Assembly: GCA_947034885.2 (NCBI GenBank)
Contig: OX344757.2
Location: 7,688,001 to 7,752,000 of the forward strand
Length of the DNA: 64,000 nt
Direction: 5' to 3'
Source of the DNA: Thuidium tamariscinum
Taxonomy: Eukaryota; Streptophyta; Bryopsida; Hypnales; Thuidiaceae
A program made the position numbers and the translations under genes. Shown here piece after piece: positions 35,641 through 46,399 of the stretch (within the stretch, counting starts at the first letter, position 1; each line of letters begins with the position of its first letter). The notes beneath the pieces were generated by a model. That model did no database searches. It was not told the origin of the DNA and worked only from the letters and a program-made list of their open reading frames with translations.

Positions 35641-35865
35641 CACTTAGAAGGAAGTAGAATGAACTAAACACCTAAGTAAAATAGGAAGAATGCTTTAGGT
35701 AGGAGCAACTTGTATATTAGAATAGGTAGGATAGCAAAAGATCCATTGCTTAGAAGGCACAGTGGATTTGACACTTAGACACCGATAGGAATTAGGATTT
35801 AAATAGAATCTGGTTGTGATTGCTTGATTCTAAAGGTGGGAATAAAGCACCTACATCACCCAAAA

Positions 35866-36114
35866 GGACAATGGTCCTTTAGAGGTTTATGGTCCTTTAG
35901 GGGTTCATGTTATTTGTCACACAATAATGAAGGCCTTTATTGACATCATAGTCCCCTCATTTGTCAAAATAGATCACCATCTCTTGTGCAAATGGAACAT
36001 TATGTTGAAAACAAGTCATATACCTTAATTTATTTTAAGCATTCTATTCAAAGTCCACAATGTCAATTCTTGAACAAGGCATTTGTACCTATTGATGATT
36101 TTTCAAGTTTTATA
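35866..36114. mobile_element. Remnants of TTAA-type ends
   Basis: Two adjacent copies of the family's right end occur, ATGGTCCTTTAGAGGTTTAT and ATGGTCCTTTAGGGGTTCAT (35871-35909). No full element is attached. The remainder of the stretch shows nothing recognisable. Confidence 0.45.
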
Positions 36115-36375
36115 CATTAAGTGGAATTTGAGGCTTTTAGAAGGCCATTTCAGGATTGTTTCTGAAATTGTTCTTGTAATTATCAGGCCAACAATTACCA
36201 AATTAAAAAAAAATTGATCCTGAAATGTGAAAAAAATTCCAAAAAAATAAAATTAATGACATGGCACTCTCTTGACCACATAGGATTCTTGTGATTCTTT
36301 ATTTTTGCGGCAATTTCTATGTTCCTAGATTGTGGGAACTCACAATCTTTTGGACGCCTCAAATCTCTCCTAATG
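36115..36375 (+). mobile_element. CATTAG-ended MITE, copy 5
   Basis: It starts CATTAAGTGGAATTTGAGG and ends CCTCAAATCTCTCCTAATG. The interior has the GTGGCA...CCACAT pair and the ATTGTGGGAACTCACAATC hairpin remnant. It is more decayed than copy 2. Confidence 0.75.
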
Positions 36376-36915
36376 TTTGAACAAACAAAGGCTATATGAG
36401 AGTTTCAAGGATAGATGCAGGATGAATAACTTACATTATTGTAGTCAAAGGAGTCTTTGATAGGGAGTGAATTATTTTTTATTCCATGCTTGATATAAAT
36501 GTAAAGACTTGCCTTCTATTTTGAATATTAATGAACTCTCCCATCTAATTAGGAGTCTCTTGATTATCGTCTATAAATTAAAAAATTTCAAATTTTATCA
36601 TCTAAGGTATAAAATTAGTTCCAATGTTTTCTCTATAAAGTTCGAAGTCTATATAATTTGGAGCTCTAAATTTTTGTGCTCTTGTTGTTGGCCAAAGCAA
36701 ACAACCTCCCTAACCAGTCCCAAAGTGAAAATGCTCAAATTAATCAAGTACAAAATAGGGGGGCATTTCTATACATACCGCCCAAAATGATGTCAAGGGA
36801 TAAAGAAGGGGAGCGGTTCAACCTAGCCTTGAAGTTGGCTCCAAGCTTTAAGGCTAGTAAGTTAAAGATAGACTAGTTAACCTATCTCTATCATCTGCCT
36901 ATTTTTACAATTTGA
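36376..36915. other. AT-rich spacer, nothing recognised
   Basis: Two overlapping short frames (about 36509-36876) occur, with no domain or codon bias that I recognise. Confidence 0.4.
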
Positions 36916-37300
36916 TTTTTTTTTTTTTTTTTTAGATTTCTAATTCAAGTTTCTTCCCAAGAGATAAACTTGAAATGATTATCTAGATGCCATCACATTA
37001 AACAATATGTGAGCTGATTTGGAATCAAAAGACCTAAACTGTTACTATGTAGACACAATTAGTGGCATTTCTTACAATGCCACTATCAAATATCATATTC
37101 TATATCACTTTGTTGATATAATGGCCTAATTTTATGGATTTTCTGAATTAATTCAATGAGATTATTCTCAATATGTTTGTTCATTGCTAAATTGCCTTTT
37201 ATAGTGCCTAGCTATGCTTCCTACTGATCGCATGTGACATAGTGAATGTACTGGACTCACCAACTAGTAAGCATTGATTAACTATCTTAAAATAGTTTTT
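36916..37300 (-). mobile_element. Poly(A)-tailed retroposon, 5'-truncated inverted copy
   Basis: On the minus strand this copy ends in an 18 A tail (T-run 36916-36933) and matches 34105-34487 almost base for base, including CATTTCTTACAATGCCACTA and its surroundings. The near identity means the two copies are young relative to most of the window. Confidence 0.6.
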
Positions 37301-37619
37301 GGACAAAATTAGTGCCTCAATGCCATTATAGGTAATGTATTGGTGTGTATAGAAATCATCTATTTTGATACTCTAGGAATATTGGTTTAAAACATTCAAA
37401 AATACTCATTGGAAGTCAAAGTATTGTTGATGACTTGTCCTTTTCACCCAAATTTTTGAAGATAAATAGTTTTTTTTTGTCCTATACAAATTTTGCATCA
37501 TCCATTGAATACAAAATGTTTGCGATGATGTTTAAGAAGTAACATGCCGGACCTTTATTGGTGAATATTTTAAGTACTGATAGATACATAGAAAGGTGAT
37601 TGTAGCCATTTGTTATCCT

Positions 37620-38598
37620 TTAATGCCCTAGGGGACCAAACTCCCAAAGTGTTCTTGCATAGTTTCAAGTCCAATTCAAAGTGCTTTAACTTTGCATCGA
37701 ATGTCCAAATACAATAAAACTTGTCGTAAAATTTGCGCTCTCTCTTCTAATTTGTGTGGTAACATTTCCAAATCAATCTAAGATGTAATGATTCTTTGAA
37801 ATTAATCCAATCAAAGTTTACAAATTCAATTTGTGTTCACCTATTATATTTGATGTTTGCAACTTCAAGGCTTGTATCTCCTTCATCTAGTGTCTTTTTT
37901 AATAAAATTTATTGGGTTATGTTTCCCTTGAGGTCTAGTTATTGTGATACAATTTTCATGTCAATCCAAGTTCTTTTGGATGTTGGGAGCAATTTGAAGT
38001 TTGAAATCCAAACATTTTTGGATAACAAAGAACTTCAATGGCTTGTTTCTCCTTCATATAGTATTTGTTCCTAATAATTTTTTTGGAAAAGTTATAAGCA
38101 CTAGTTTAGTTTGTGTGGTTAAGACTTTGTATCAATACAAGAAGTTACGAGTGACTAAGAAGCATATTAGTAGAAAGGGGATCAACCTCATATGTGTTTT
38201 TTTTACAATTTTTTTTTCTATTTTTGACATTTGAAAGTCATTTTGTAGATGCAACAAGTCATTTAAATGATATTTTCTTTCACCGATGTGTTTGTATGTT
38301 GTTTTTCAATCACTTTATACTTTGAAGTTATTCCATTTGAGTAGGTTTAGAAATCAAATTTTACCTCCAAATGTGTTTTTAGGCAAATTTCTATGCATCC
38401 TTTTTCAACACTAATACATTAAGATCTTGCAATTGATGTGGCCAAATGACTCCAAATGTATTGTACATCATCAACAACATCTTTACTACAAGATTGTATG
38501 ATTGAAACTTCTACACTTTGGTGACACTTCGATCCATACTACTTCAAAAGCAATGATAATTTTAAATCCAAAGGGCTTTGAGCATTTAGAGGTTGATA
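37620..38598. mobile_element. Diverged TTAA-type relative with unfilled Harbinger site
   Basis: It is collinear with 5918-6857. The ends TTTAATGCCCTAGGGGACC and TTTAGAGGTTGATAA look like worn TTAACCCCTAAAGGACC termini. At 38586-38588 it keeps a single TTA where the other copy is filled by the 10.9 kb Harbinger composite. No coding sequence is present. Confidence 0.5.
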
Positions 38599-38757
38599 AG
38601 ACATTTTGTGACTCTACTCTATGCACAATTTTGTAATTTCAAGGCAACTCACTTCATAAATCCATAAAATTACAATTTTAATAAAAAAAATTACAATTCT
38701 ACTTGGACTTGGTTCATGAAACAAGCGTTCATTTTTGACATTATGTACCCATCCTAC

Positions 38758-40522
38758 CACTACAAGGGAAATGGGCTCTAATCTACAATTTTTTTGACAA
38801 AATAGTGTCTAAAATGACAACCACATGTCCAAAATGACAATCACAACTTGTGAAATTTTGCTTTTTGTCAATGCAGTCAATATTGCAATGTCTGTCAAAT
38901 TCTTGTCAATTTCTCAATCAATTTTGACAAACAAGGTTAATGTCTTCCTTGAAATCCAACAAATTTTTGTATACAATTTTTATTTTAGATACAAAGTGAT
39001 GTAGCTATCATTTACTAACTCTATAAAGAATCATACTTCATTGCAATCTTTAATCATTCACTATCAACACCTTAATATTATTTATCTTTGAGGGAGAGAA
39101 GCTCCCTCTATATATGTGGAGTGGTAGGGGGTCGACCAACCCACATGGGATATATGAACTCTTAAAGTTATAAGAGCTCATAGTGAAGATAGAAATCCGT
39201 AATTTTGTAATAAAACTAAGATTTCAGACCTCATTTAATCATAGTAAAAATGTCATTTTTTTAAAACATTTGAACTAAGCCTAGTTAGAATATAAATTAG
39301 GGTTTCAAGTCCAAAAATCCGTTTGACATTTCAGGTTCCAATCAAAAGTTATGTACAGATTTCAAAGAGTAAGTTTAAAAAAATATAACAAAAGCAATTT
39401 CAAACACCTCTTTGAAATTTCATAACTTTTGATTGGAAACTTGAAATGTCAAAAGAATTTTTGGATGCAAAACTTAAGTTGATTTTCAAACTAAGGTAAG
39501 TTCAAGTTTTTTTGAAAAAACACATTCTTCTATGCCTAAATGAGGTCTGAAGTCCTACTTTCAACACAATTTCTATTTCTAAACACATGAAGTTAGAAAT
39601 AGGAATTGTGTTGAAAATAGGACTTTAGACCTCATTTAGGTATAGAATAATGTGTTTTTAAAAAAAAACTTGAACTAACCTTAGTTAGAAAATCAACTCA
39701 AGTTTTGCATCCAAAAATTCTTTTGACATTTCAAGTTTCCAATCAAAAGTTATAAAATTTCAAAGAGGTATTTGATATTGTTCTTGTTATATTTTTTGAA
39801 ACTTCCTCTTTGAAATCTGTCCATAACTTTTGATTGAAAACTTGAAATGTCAATCGAATTTTTAGACTTGAAACTCCAATTCATATTCTAACTAGTCTTA
39901 GTTCAAATGTTTTTGAAAAAAGACCTATGCTTAAATGAGGTCTGAAATCTTAATTTTAATACAAAATTTTGGATTTTTAACTTCTCTATGAGCTCTCACA
40001 ACTTTGAGAATCCATATATCCCATATAGGTTGCTCAACCTCCTACTTTTGTATGTGTATATAAAGAGCTTCACTTCTACATTCATTTCACAAAATACAAA
40101 TGATTCATGGAGTAAAACAATTTAGTGAATAAATTAAGTCCATGATTTTAATTTGTTTTGGTCAACATTTTTTAAAGTTGATAAAAAAAAAATTTAATTT
40201 AAATTATGCAAAAGCACTTTATCTAAAAATTTATCATTCATCTAAAAAAATTTCATCTAATTTTTTTTTTCTAGCCATTATTTCAATTATTTTATTAAAT
40301 CTTTGAAAAATAGTTTTTTGGAATAAATGACGTGGAAAAAAAATCCACGGTGGCAAAGGAGTGAGACGAAGACTTGCTGATATGTATCTTTGTCTGATTT
40401 GGTAGTTGAATTGACATGATTTTGCGAAAGAAGTGTCCGAGACAGGTACTTCTAATCTACACTAGAGTTGACAGAATTTTGTCAAAATTATTGTCAAATA
40501 AGACGCAGTTTCCCTTGTAGTG
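38758..40522. mobile_element. CACTA (EnSpm) non-autonomous element, copy 2
   Basis: It begins CACTACAAGGGAAATGGG and ends GTTTCCCTTGTAGTG. The subterminal blocks TCTAATCTACA and ATGACAACCACATGTCC match copy 1. The flanking triplets TAC and TAT agree in two of three positions. It is a 1.77 kb non-coding element dominated by a palindrome centred near 39585. Confidence 0.8.
39110..40070. repeat. Large palindrome inside CACTA copy 2
   Basis: The arms run from the ATATATGTGGAGTGG block to the inverse near 40050, with the centre at CTAAACACATGAAGTTAG. Each arm contains two inverted copies of the unit ATCAAAAGTTAT. Arm identity looks high, and the design is the same as in copy 1. Confidence 0.75.
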
Positions 40523-40537
40523 TATTTTTGACCATGA

Positions 40538-40739
40538 GATATTAGAGTTAATCATAAAGTGTGTGCAATTAGGGACCAAAATCTAGAGTTTGGAAAAATC
40601 ATAGTTTGAGAAATTCCTTTTAGTACCAAAGGTTGAAAAGAGTTTGGTGCAGTGTTTCTTTTCTACTATTTTCTATTATACTTCCCATTGACAGCCCTTT
40701 TCAAATTGGGGTTTCCTTTATGATTAACTCTAATATTGT
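40538..40739. repeat. Hairpin with perfect 21-base stem
   Basis: ATATTAGAGTTAATCATAAA at 40538 is mirrored exactly by TTTATGATTAACTCTAATAT at 40719, with about 160 bases between. It lies just right of CACTA copy 2. It may be the remnant of another short foldback element. Confidence 0.6.
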
Positions 40740-41039
40740 ACATGTAGATTAGTTTTGACAGTTCATGCCGAAATAGTTTACTTTTTGCATTTCAATAGTA
40801 CGGCAAATAGATACAAAATTTTAAATTTTTGGCTCTATAAGAAGATATTCCTAATTTTGGATTGATTCTTTTTAAATGTGTTCTTTTTTAAATTTTTCTC
40901 AAGAACAATTTTTTCAAACTTTTAGAAATTCTTGTCAATAATTTTCTAAATTTCAATATTTTCCAAATTTTTCCGAGTTATTTATGAAACTAACCTACAC
41001 GTACGGTAATTCAGATTGCAAATCAGGGTGAGGCTTGTT
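40740..41039. other. AT-rich spacer, nothing recognised
   Basis: No gene or element end is seen in this stretch. Confidence 0.4.
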
Positions 41040-42640
41040 TATTATTGGACAGGGATAAAGGAGGAGGCTCGAAAACATCCTTGAATGAAAAAAATTTGGA
41101 AATTCAAAATTCAATATTTTTAGTTCTAACAAGTTGTAGTTCATATATCCTACATGGATTGGAGCACCTCTTTCCACCCCATGGGGATATAAGGAGCTTT
41201 GCTCCATTGCAAACTCACTTCTTCCTACATTCACATGAAGAGGATGTAGAAAGGCTTAAGCTTCCATGAGAAGTGGAGTTCATTACATCCTCTAGGGGTG
41301 GAGGGAGGAGTTCCAATCCATATGGGATTCCTCCTTCCACCCCAAGAGGATGTAGTAAGTTCCATTTTTCATTGAAAATTTAAGCCAAGATAGATTTCAT
41401 TTTTCATCCTTGGGGGGACAAGAAATGTCTCATTTTTTGTACATGAAACTACTTGTAAGCATTTCATTTTTAAAGAAAATTGAAATTGGATGGTCAGCAG
41501 GGGTCTGTACCTCGATTTTGGGGTCAAAAGTACAGTCAAACTTCCTTCCGGGCCTTAGCTTAACCCCTAAAGGACCACAACAATGTTTCCACCAAAACTC
41601 CTCCAAACCTGTCATTTCTAGGACGGCTACCAAATTTCTTTTTTAAAAAACATTTTTTGACATATGTAACCATAGGATCTTTTAGTGAACTAGTTTGGGA
41701 AGATGTAGAAAAAATTTCAGAAATTTCCACCATGTAAATTGCAAGATATTAGTGTTTGAAGTTACAAAAATCATTTTTTTTCCACTGCGAAAATCCAGGC
41801 AGCTCGACTTCAAAAGGCCACATTTGTATGGAAAATGTCCAAAATGGTTGCAACTCTTTGGATTCATTCTCTAATTCAAGTTGGCTACATGCTTGAAAAT
41901 TTTCATATCATTTGGAATTGTACAACATATACAAAAAAAATAGTAGGTAGAAAGAAGTAGCGAATGATTCAAAATACAAAATGGTAACAATTTATTTATT
42001 GAATTGAAAAATGCCAATCCCAATGGTTCAAATGTTGTAATAAACAACTTACACCTAATGTTTTTAATTTTTTTCAAAAATATTGAAAATTGAGTAAAAT
42101 AAAGGACTTCAAAGTTTATTTTAGAGAAGAGAATCCATAACTACCCGCAAACTAAAATTCTTCATAACTTTTGACTCATTAATCCAAATGGAATGATTTA
42201 AAGCTTCCCATGTATATATAAATCTATAAAACCAATTTCAAATTTTTATTTCCAAAAAAAGTGATTTTTTTTTATCTGCCCAAATTGCCCGAGTTGAGAA
42301 ACAAACAACATTTTATGCAATAACTTTTGAACCATGTAGTCAAAAGTCATGAAAATTGTTGGGCTTTGAAGATACTCCTCGTCCACACCTTCTATAAAAG
42401 TTTGGTTCCAAAATATGGAAATCTCTAGCCACACGTACCTGCCCAAAATCGCTATGTTGCCAAAAAAAGGCATGTTGGTCCTTTAGGGGTTAAACTCATC
42501 ATTTTCCTGTCTGCCGAGTAAATTTGGCCGCGCCCGGCCATATTTTGAGTCCTAATTTGCGTGCGGTGGGGTACAGACGATTGGCTAACCCGGAAAAATA
42601 CCCAGTTTGAGCCATATTTTGAGCCGCAGTGGGGATGGTC
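41040..42640 (+). mobile_element. Harbinger-type MITE, left-truncated, with nested TTAA element
   Basis: It is collinear with 43881-44880 (GGAGCACCTCTTTCCACCCC, ACTCACTTCTTCCTACA, ATTGGATGGTCAGCAGGGG, GGTACAGACGATTGGCT). The right end GCAGTGGGGATGGTC is followed by TTA. The expected left end is not present, so the start given is only where similarity begins. A TTAA-type element occupies 41570-42493. The element lies in the dispersed 600 bp repeat, which resumes at 42641. Confidence 0.7.
41570..42493 (+). mobile_element. TTAA-type element with resolved target duplication
   Basis: The ends are TTAACCCCTAAAGGACCAC and TGGTCCTTTAGGGGTTAA. The host MITE reads GGGCCTTAGC before and ACTCATC after. 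The sister MITE at 44723-44745 reads GGGCCTTGCC, TTGA, ACTCAAA with nothing inserted. One TTAA is therefore extra, so the target duplication is exactly TTAA and the element proper is 41574-42489 with CCCCTAAAGG ends. Known TTAA-duplicating elements with CCC-type ends belong to piggyBac. No transposase is encoded, so mobilisation would be in trans. Confidence 0.85.
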
Positions 42641-43105
42641 TTAGTTAAGAATGAAGCCACTATGGCTTTGAAACCATCCATTGAAGAAGAAAAAACCAAA
42701 CTCTTATCATGCTCCAATCTATACATCTATACATTAAATTAGTATGGTATATTTTGTTTCTTTTGTTTGTTTGTTTGTTACTTTGAGATCTCTCGAATCG
42801 TGAGTCCCCCGGGTGCGTGTTATGGTGCCATCGGAAAGCCCTCAACGAGGAGGGGTGCACGGGCTTTAATTCATGGTGTTCCAACCTACGGCATGAAAGT
42901 TATTAAATTTTGAAGTTTCTATACATTAAAAAAATTAGAAAATTATTTATTCTGTTGTTTTTCTTTTCTTTTAGACCATGGCAACGGCACGGGCCACCCT
43001 AGTGTAATTGGAAGTTCATTGACTCCCAATCAAGTTCCATTTCACAGCCTCCTACTGGACGGTTGCACAAGCCTGGGCGGTTTCAGAGCCCTCTCCTATA
43101 GAGTA
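42641..43105. repeat. Dispersed 600 bp repeat, copy 3, with foreign insert
   Basis: TTAGTTAAGAATGAAGCCACT and the closing CAGAGCCCTCTCCTATAG match 9520-9705. Between about 42725 and 43010 is unrelated sequence with a GC-rich patch (42785-42895, including GTGAGTCCCCCGGGTGCGTG). No coding sequence is recognised. Confidence 0.5.
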
Positions 43106-43400
43106 CCATGATCATGCAGCGCATGGGATTCTGACGGTGGACAGCCAGTGGGCGGTGAGCCCGTTCTGGAACCGGCATCAACTGAACTTTTCCAAGCATG
43201 AAACTGAAGGTGCAAAACTGGAATCCTCTCGCACGCGCTTCACGTGATGCGGGACGGAGAGGCAGATAGGCCTGAGAGAAGATAAGGCCGTGATTCCCTG
43301 CAGATATTTTCCCATTTTTCTAATCCACTCCACTCCTGCGTTGCTTTCCAATACAGGCTCCCGTACGTGCCAGGTCAGGTTCGTAAATAACTAGGCAAAT
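43106..43400. other. GC-rich island of unknown origin
   Basis: The base composition jumps to that of the lipoxygenase exons for about 300 bases in AT-rich surroundings. It includes the G-box-like CACGCGCTTCACGTGATGCG near 43234. No long frame is seen. It could be a captured piece of a gene or promoter. Confidence 0.45.
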
Positions 43401-43574
43401 TTTGGATCGTGTCTGAAATTTTAAAAAATTCTACAACTATTTCTGAAAATCTGAGAAAAAATTTCAAGAGAACATAACATTCAATAGTCTATAGAAGGAC
43501 TGCCTTTCCCTTTGTGAAGTCCCCATCACCTAATTTCATTTGATATTTCTTGAAGTTTGCAACTTTAGTTACTG

Positions 43575-43641
43575 AATGGTGTGGAATATTCCACATCATT
43601 TCATCTGCTGGATGGAATGGTGTGGGATATTCCACACCATT
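43575..43641. repeat. Tandem pair of near-perfect palindromes
   Basis: AATGGTGTGGAATATTCC, completed by ACATCATT, lies at 43575-43600. AATGGTGTGGGATATTCC, completed by ACACCATT, lies at 43616-43641. Each is a self-complementary 26-mer with one mismatched pair, repeated with a 41-base period. Confidence 0.75.
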
Positions 43642-43880
43642 TCATTCGTTGGGAGGTAGTGTGACAGGCTACTACTGAATGTTATGAAGATCTGAGAAAG
43701 TTTCAACTATTTTTGAAAATAAGAGAAACTTAGGAAAATCAAAACAAGTTGTTGTATTGTTGAAATGTGAAAATCAAATTATTTCGACAACAAGTTGCCG
43801 AATAAGACCTAAACGTATGGTATGACGGTATTGGACGGTATTGGATGGTATAACTTAACAAATCTTAATACGAGATGTAA

Positions 43881-44880
43881 GGGCATCCCCAATGCATGGC
43901 TCAAAATTTGACTCATAATCAGGTCCTTTGAAGGGCTCTCCAACTCTAGCCGGGCCGGGTGTTACTCATTTGCCCCACTACTGAATAGTGCAAGCAGCCC
44001 TCTAAAAGGGAATTTTTGTAAAAATCAAGCTTTCCGATTTTTTTTTGCTTGCAATTTGAAGCCAAAGAACATTGGATTTTTAAAAAATTCTTTGAGATCT
44101 CACTCTCCTTGCTTGAGGAGATCTCTAAGTAATTTGAAAATGCATTGGAACAAGGCTCCTTACATCCCCATGGGGTGGAGGGAGGTGCTCCAACCCATGT
44201 GGGATATAAGGATATGAACTAGTTTAAACTAGGAATTCAAATTTTTAATTTAAATTTTCAAAATTAAAAATTTGAATTCTTAGTTCAAACTAGTTCAAAT
44301 CCTTATATCCCACTTCGATTGGAGCACCTCCTTCCATCCCATGGGGATATAAGGAGCCTTGTTTCATTGTAAACTCACTTCTTCTTACAATCACATGAAG
44401 CGGAAGTAGGAAGGCATGAGTTTCCATGGGAAGTGGAGCTTACTACATCCTCTTGGGGTGTAGGGAGGAGTCCCAATCCATGTGGGACAAAAGAGAGTTT
44501 CAAGTTGAAGCTCTCTTTTGTCCCATATGGATTGGGACTCCTCCCTACACCTCAAGAGGATATAGTGAGCTTTATTTTTTTGTGAAAAACTCAAGCCAAG
44601 ATGGAAAATGAATTCCATGAAATTGCTTGTAAGCATTTCATATAGAAAAAATTGAAATTGGATGGTCAGTTGGGGTCTATACCTCGACATCGGGGCCAAA
44701 AGTATAGTCAAACTCCCTTCCGGGCCTTGCCTTGAACTCAAATTTCCCGTCTGCTCAGTAAATTAGGCCATGTCTAGCCATATTTTGAGTTTTATTTTGC
44801 ATCCGGTGGGATACAGATAGTTGGCTGACCCAGCGAAATGCCTAGTTTGAGTCATATTTTGAGCTACGTTGGGGATGCTC
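43881..44880 (+). mobile_element. Harbinger-type MITE with TAA target duplication
   Basis: It begins GGGCATCCCCAATGC and ends GTTGGGGATGCTC, the same termini as the composite at 6858-17726. It is flanked by TAA on both sides (43878-43880 and 44881-44883). Two inner palindromes are clear: one around 44250 (AAATTTTTAATTTAAATTTT) bounded by GGTGCTCCAACCCATGTGGG and its inverse, and one around 44495. No coding sequence is present. It carries the unfilled TTGA site described for 41570. Confidence 0.85.
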
Positions 44881-45002
44881 TAACTAAGTGGGCTAAGAGG
44901 GCGTGATTCCACTACAATTGCTCTACATAATACTTTGTTTTATTCATCAACTGCTTATTGACTAAATTATGACAATGCGACAACCATTAACTTACACAAT
45001 AT

Positions 45003-45278
45003 AAGGTAGGTACACCCAAAAGCACCAGTTTTTCATATTGTGCCTAGTTCCTGTTATTATGTTGTTCAGATTTTTTTACAGTCTTGTTGGTGAGTGAAAG
45101 CATGTTCCAACGCACCAAAGAACGGTGGATTTGGATACCGTATGCAAAAGTTATTAACAGTCAAAAGTGTGTTTCTAAAAGCGCCATCTAGAATCTAGGT
45201 ACATGATTGATTTTGAAAATGTATGCACATTGTACAGGGCGCTTTAAGGTCAGGTGCCATTTTGGGTGTACCTACCTT
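45003..45278 (+). mobile_element. MITE with AAGGTAGGTACACCC ends, copy 1
   Basis: The left end AAGGTAGGTACACCCAAAAG faces the right end TTTTGGGTGTACCTACCTT. The interior has AAAGCGCCATCTAGA and a GCACCAAAGAAC block. It is an inverted match to 60568-60842. It is 276 bp and non-coding. Confidence 0.85.
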
Positions 45279-46399
45279 ATTCATGAGCAAGGGACGTGGC
45301 CATCCTCCATTGTCACTCACTTTTCATATTGTAGAACCTCTGTAATTTGGCCTCTATAAGAGCATCCCTATCGCTACACTACAAAGCAATCCTACAAACA
45401 ATTTGGACCACTGATCTTCCTTGTCAAAAAGAGATTAGTGGTGCAAATTGTTTAGAGTGTTGTTTTGCAATGCACCCATTGGGTCAAAAGAGGCCTAGAT
45501 TGGGCCACTTTTCATGTATCTTCCTATTTTCATATTCCTTTTCCCCCCCTAAAGTAGACTTGTGATATGCCAATATTCCATTTCATACATAAGAATGTTT
45601 TTTGAAAAAAAAATTTTGTAAACCTCCAAAAGACAAAAATTGTAGGGAACATATATCAATGAATAGGAACATTGTTCAAATCTTGTTATTGAAGCCTTGC
45701 TTGTGAATTGTTAAGCCCTAAAGTCAGTCTTTGACTATGTTTCCTCCAAAAAAAATATATAAAATGGTTTGTTTGGATGGTGAAGGCCCATAAAAAATGA
45801 AAGATGAAATCTTGCTACATCTAAAGGCAAGGTCTAGTAGTAGACTACTTCATTATGTTGTATAGATTATTAAAAAAAAATGGAAGGGTCTCATTGTACA
45901 AATTGGGAGAATATAGTATTTGAAGTTGAAAAAGATGGTTTTCAGGGGCATCCAAATTTTGGAAGCTTTGATTTTGGGAAGCTTTTGCACAAGTTAATTT
46001 CACATTTTGCTTGAAATTTTTTTGCTTGCTTTTTGTGACCAAAGTCACATGTCCGAAAAAAATTCATAACATTTCAAATTGGCAAACATGTATAAAAAAT
46101 TCCAATATGAAACTAGCTTGAAGAAAGTTTCATATAAAGCTCTTTTCCAACAATTTATGGCTTGCACATGTAGTAATTTCTTCAAAATATGAACAATGGA
46201 GTTTTAAATTTCAACTAAACCTAAAAGAAGAAAGAATAAAATTAAAAATTGCCCAATATATTAAACTGTGGCAAGCTTGATCATTTTATATTGAAACTAA
46301 AGGCATAAAATGGCATTTCAACATATTGGGTTTGGCATGAGAGGAGGTTGGGTCAAGATTAGCAAAGCCGAATCATCTTAAATCTTTAACATTGTCTAT
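45279..46399. other. AT-rich spacer with a small foldback
   Basis: A short inverted repeat lies at about 45385-45470, where CAAACAATTTGGACCACTGAT faces TTAGTGGTGCAAATTGTTT. Otherwise no gene or element end is seen. Confidence 0.45.

Larger units (their letters stand above)
30666..35855 (+). mobile_element. LTR-type element, copy 2, interrupted
   Basis: It begins TGTGAGCCCC and ends CACCTACA, the same ends as the element at 12804-16333 in the other orientation. A TATA-like box GGTATAAAAGG lies near 32077. A CATTAG MITE carrying a poly(A) retroposon (32929-34623) sits inside. The blocks either side of that MITE (about 32745-32920 and 34637-34800) resemble each other, suggesting an internal duplication. 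No gag, pol or envelope coding is visible. I could not find a clear 5-base target duplication. It is a broken, non-coding fossil, probably older than the copy at 12804. Confidence 0.65.

Noticed and set aside
30661-35860. A 5-base target duplication for the LTR-type copy 2
   Set aside because: The flanks TCTTT and TCACC agree at only two positions, so no duplication is claimed.
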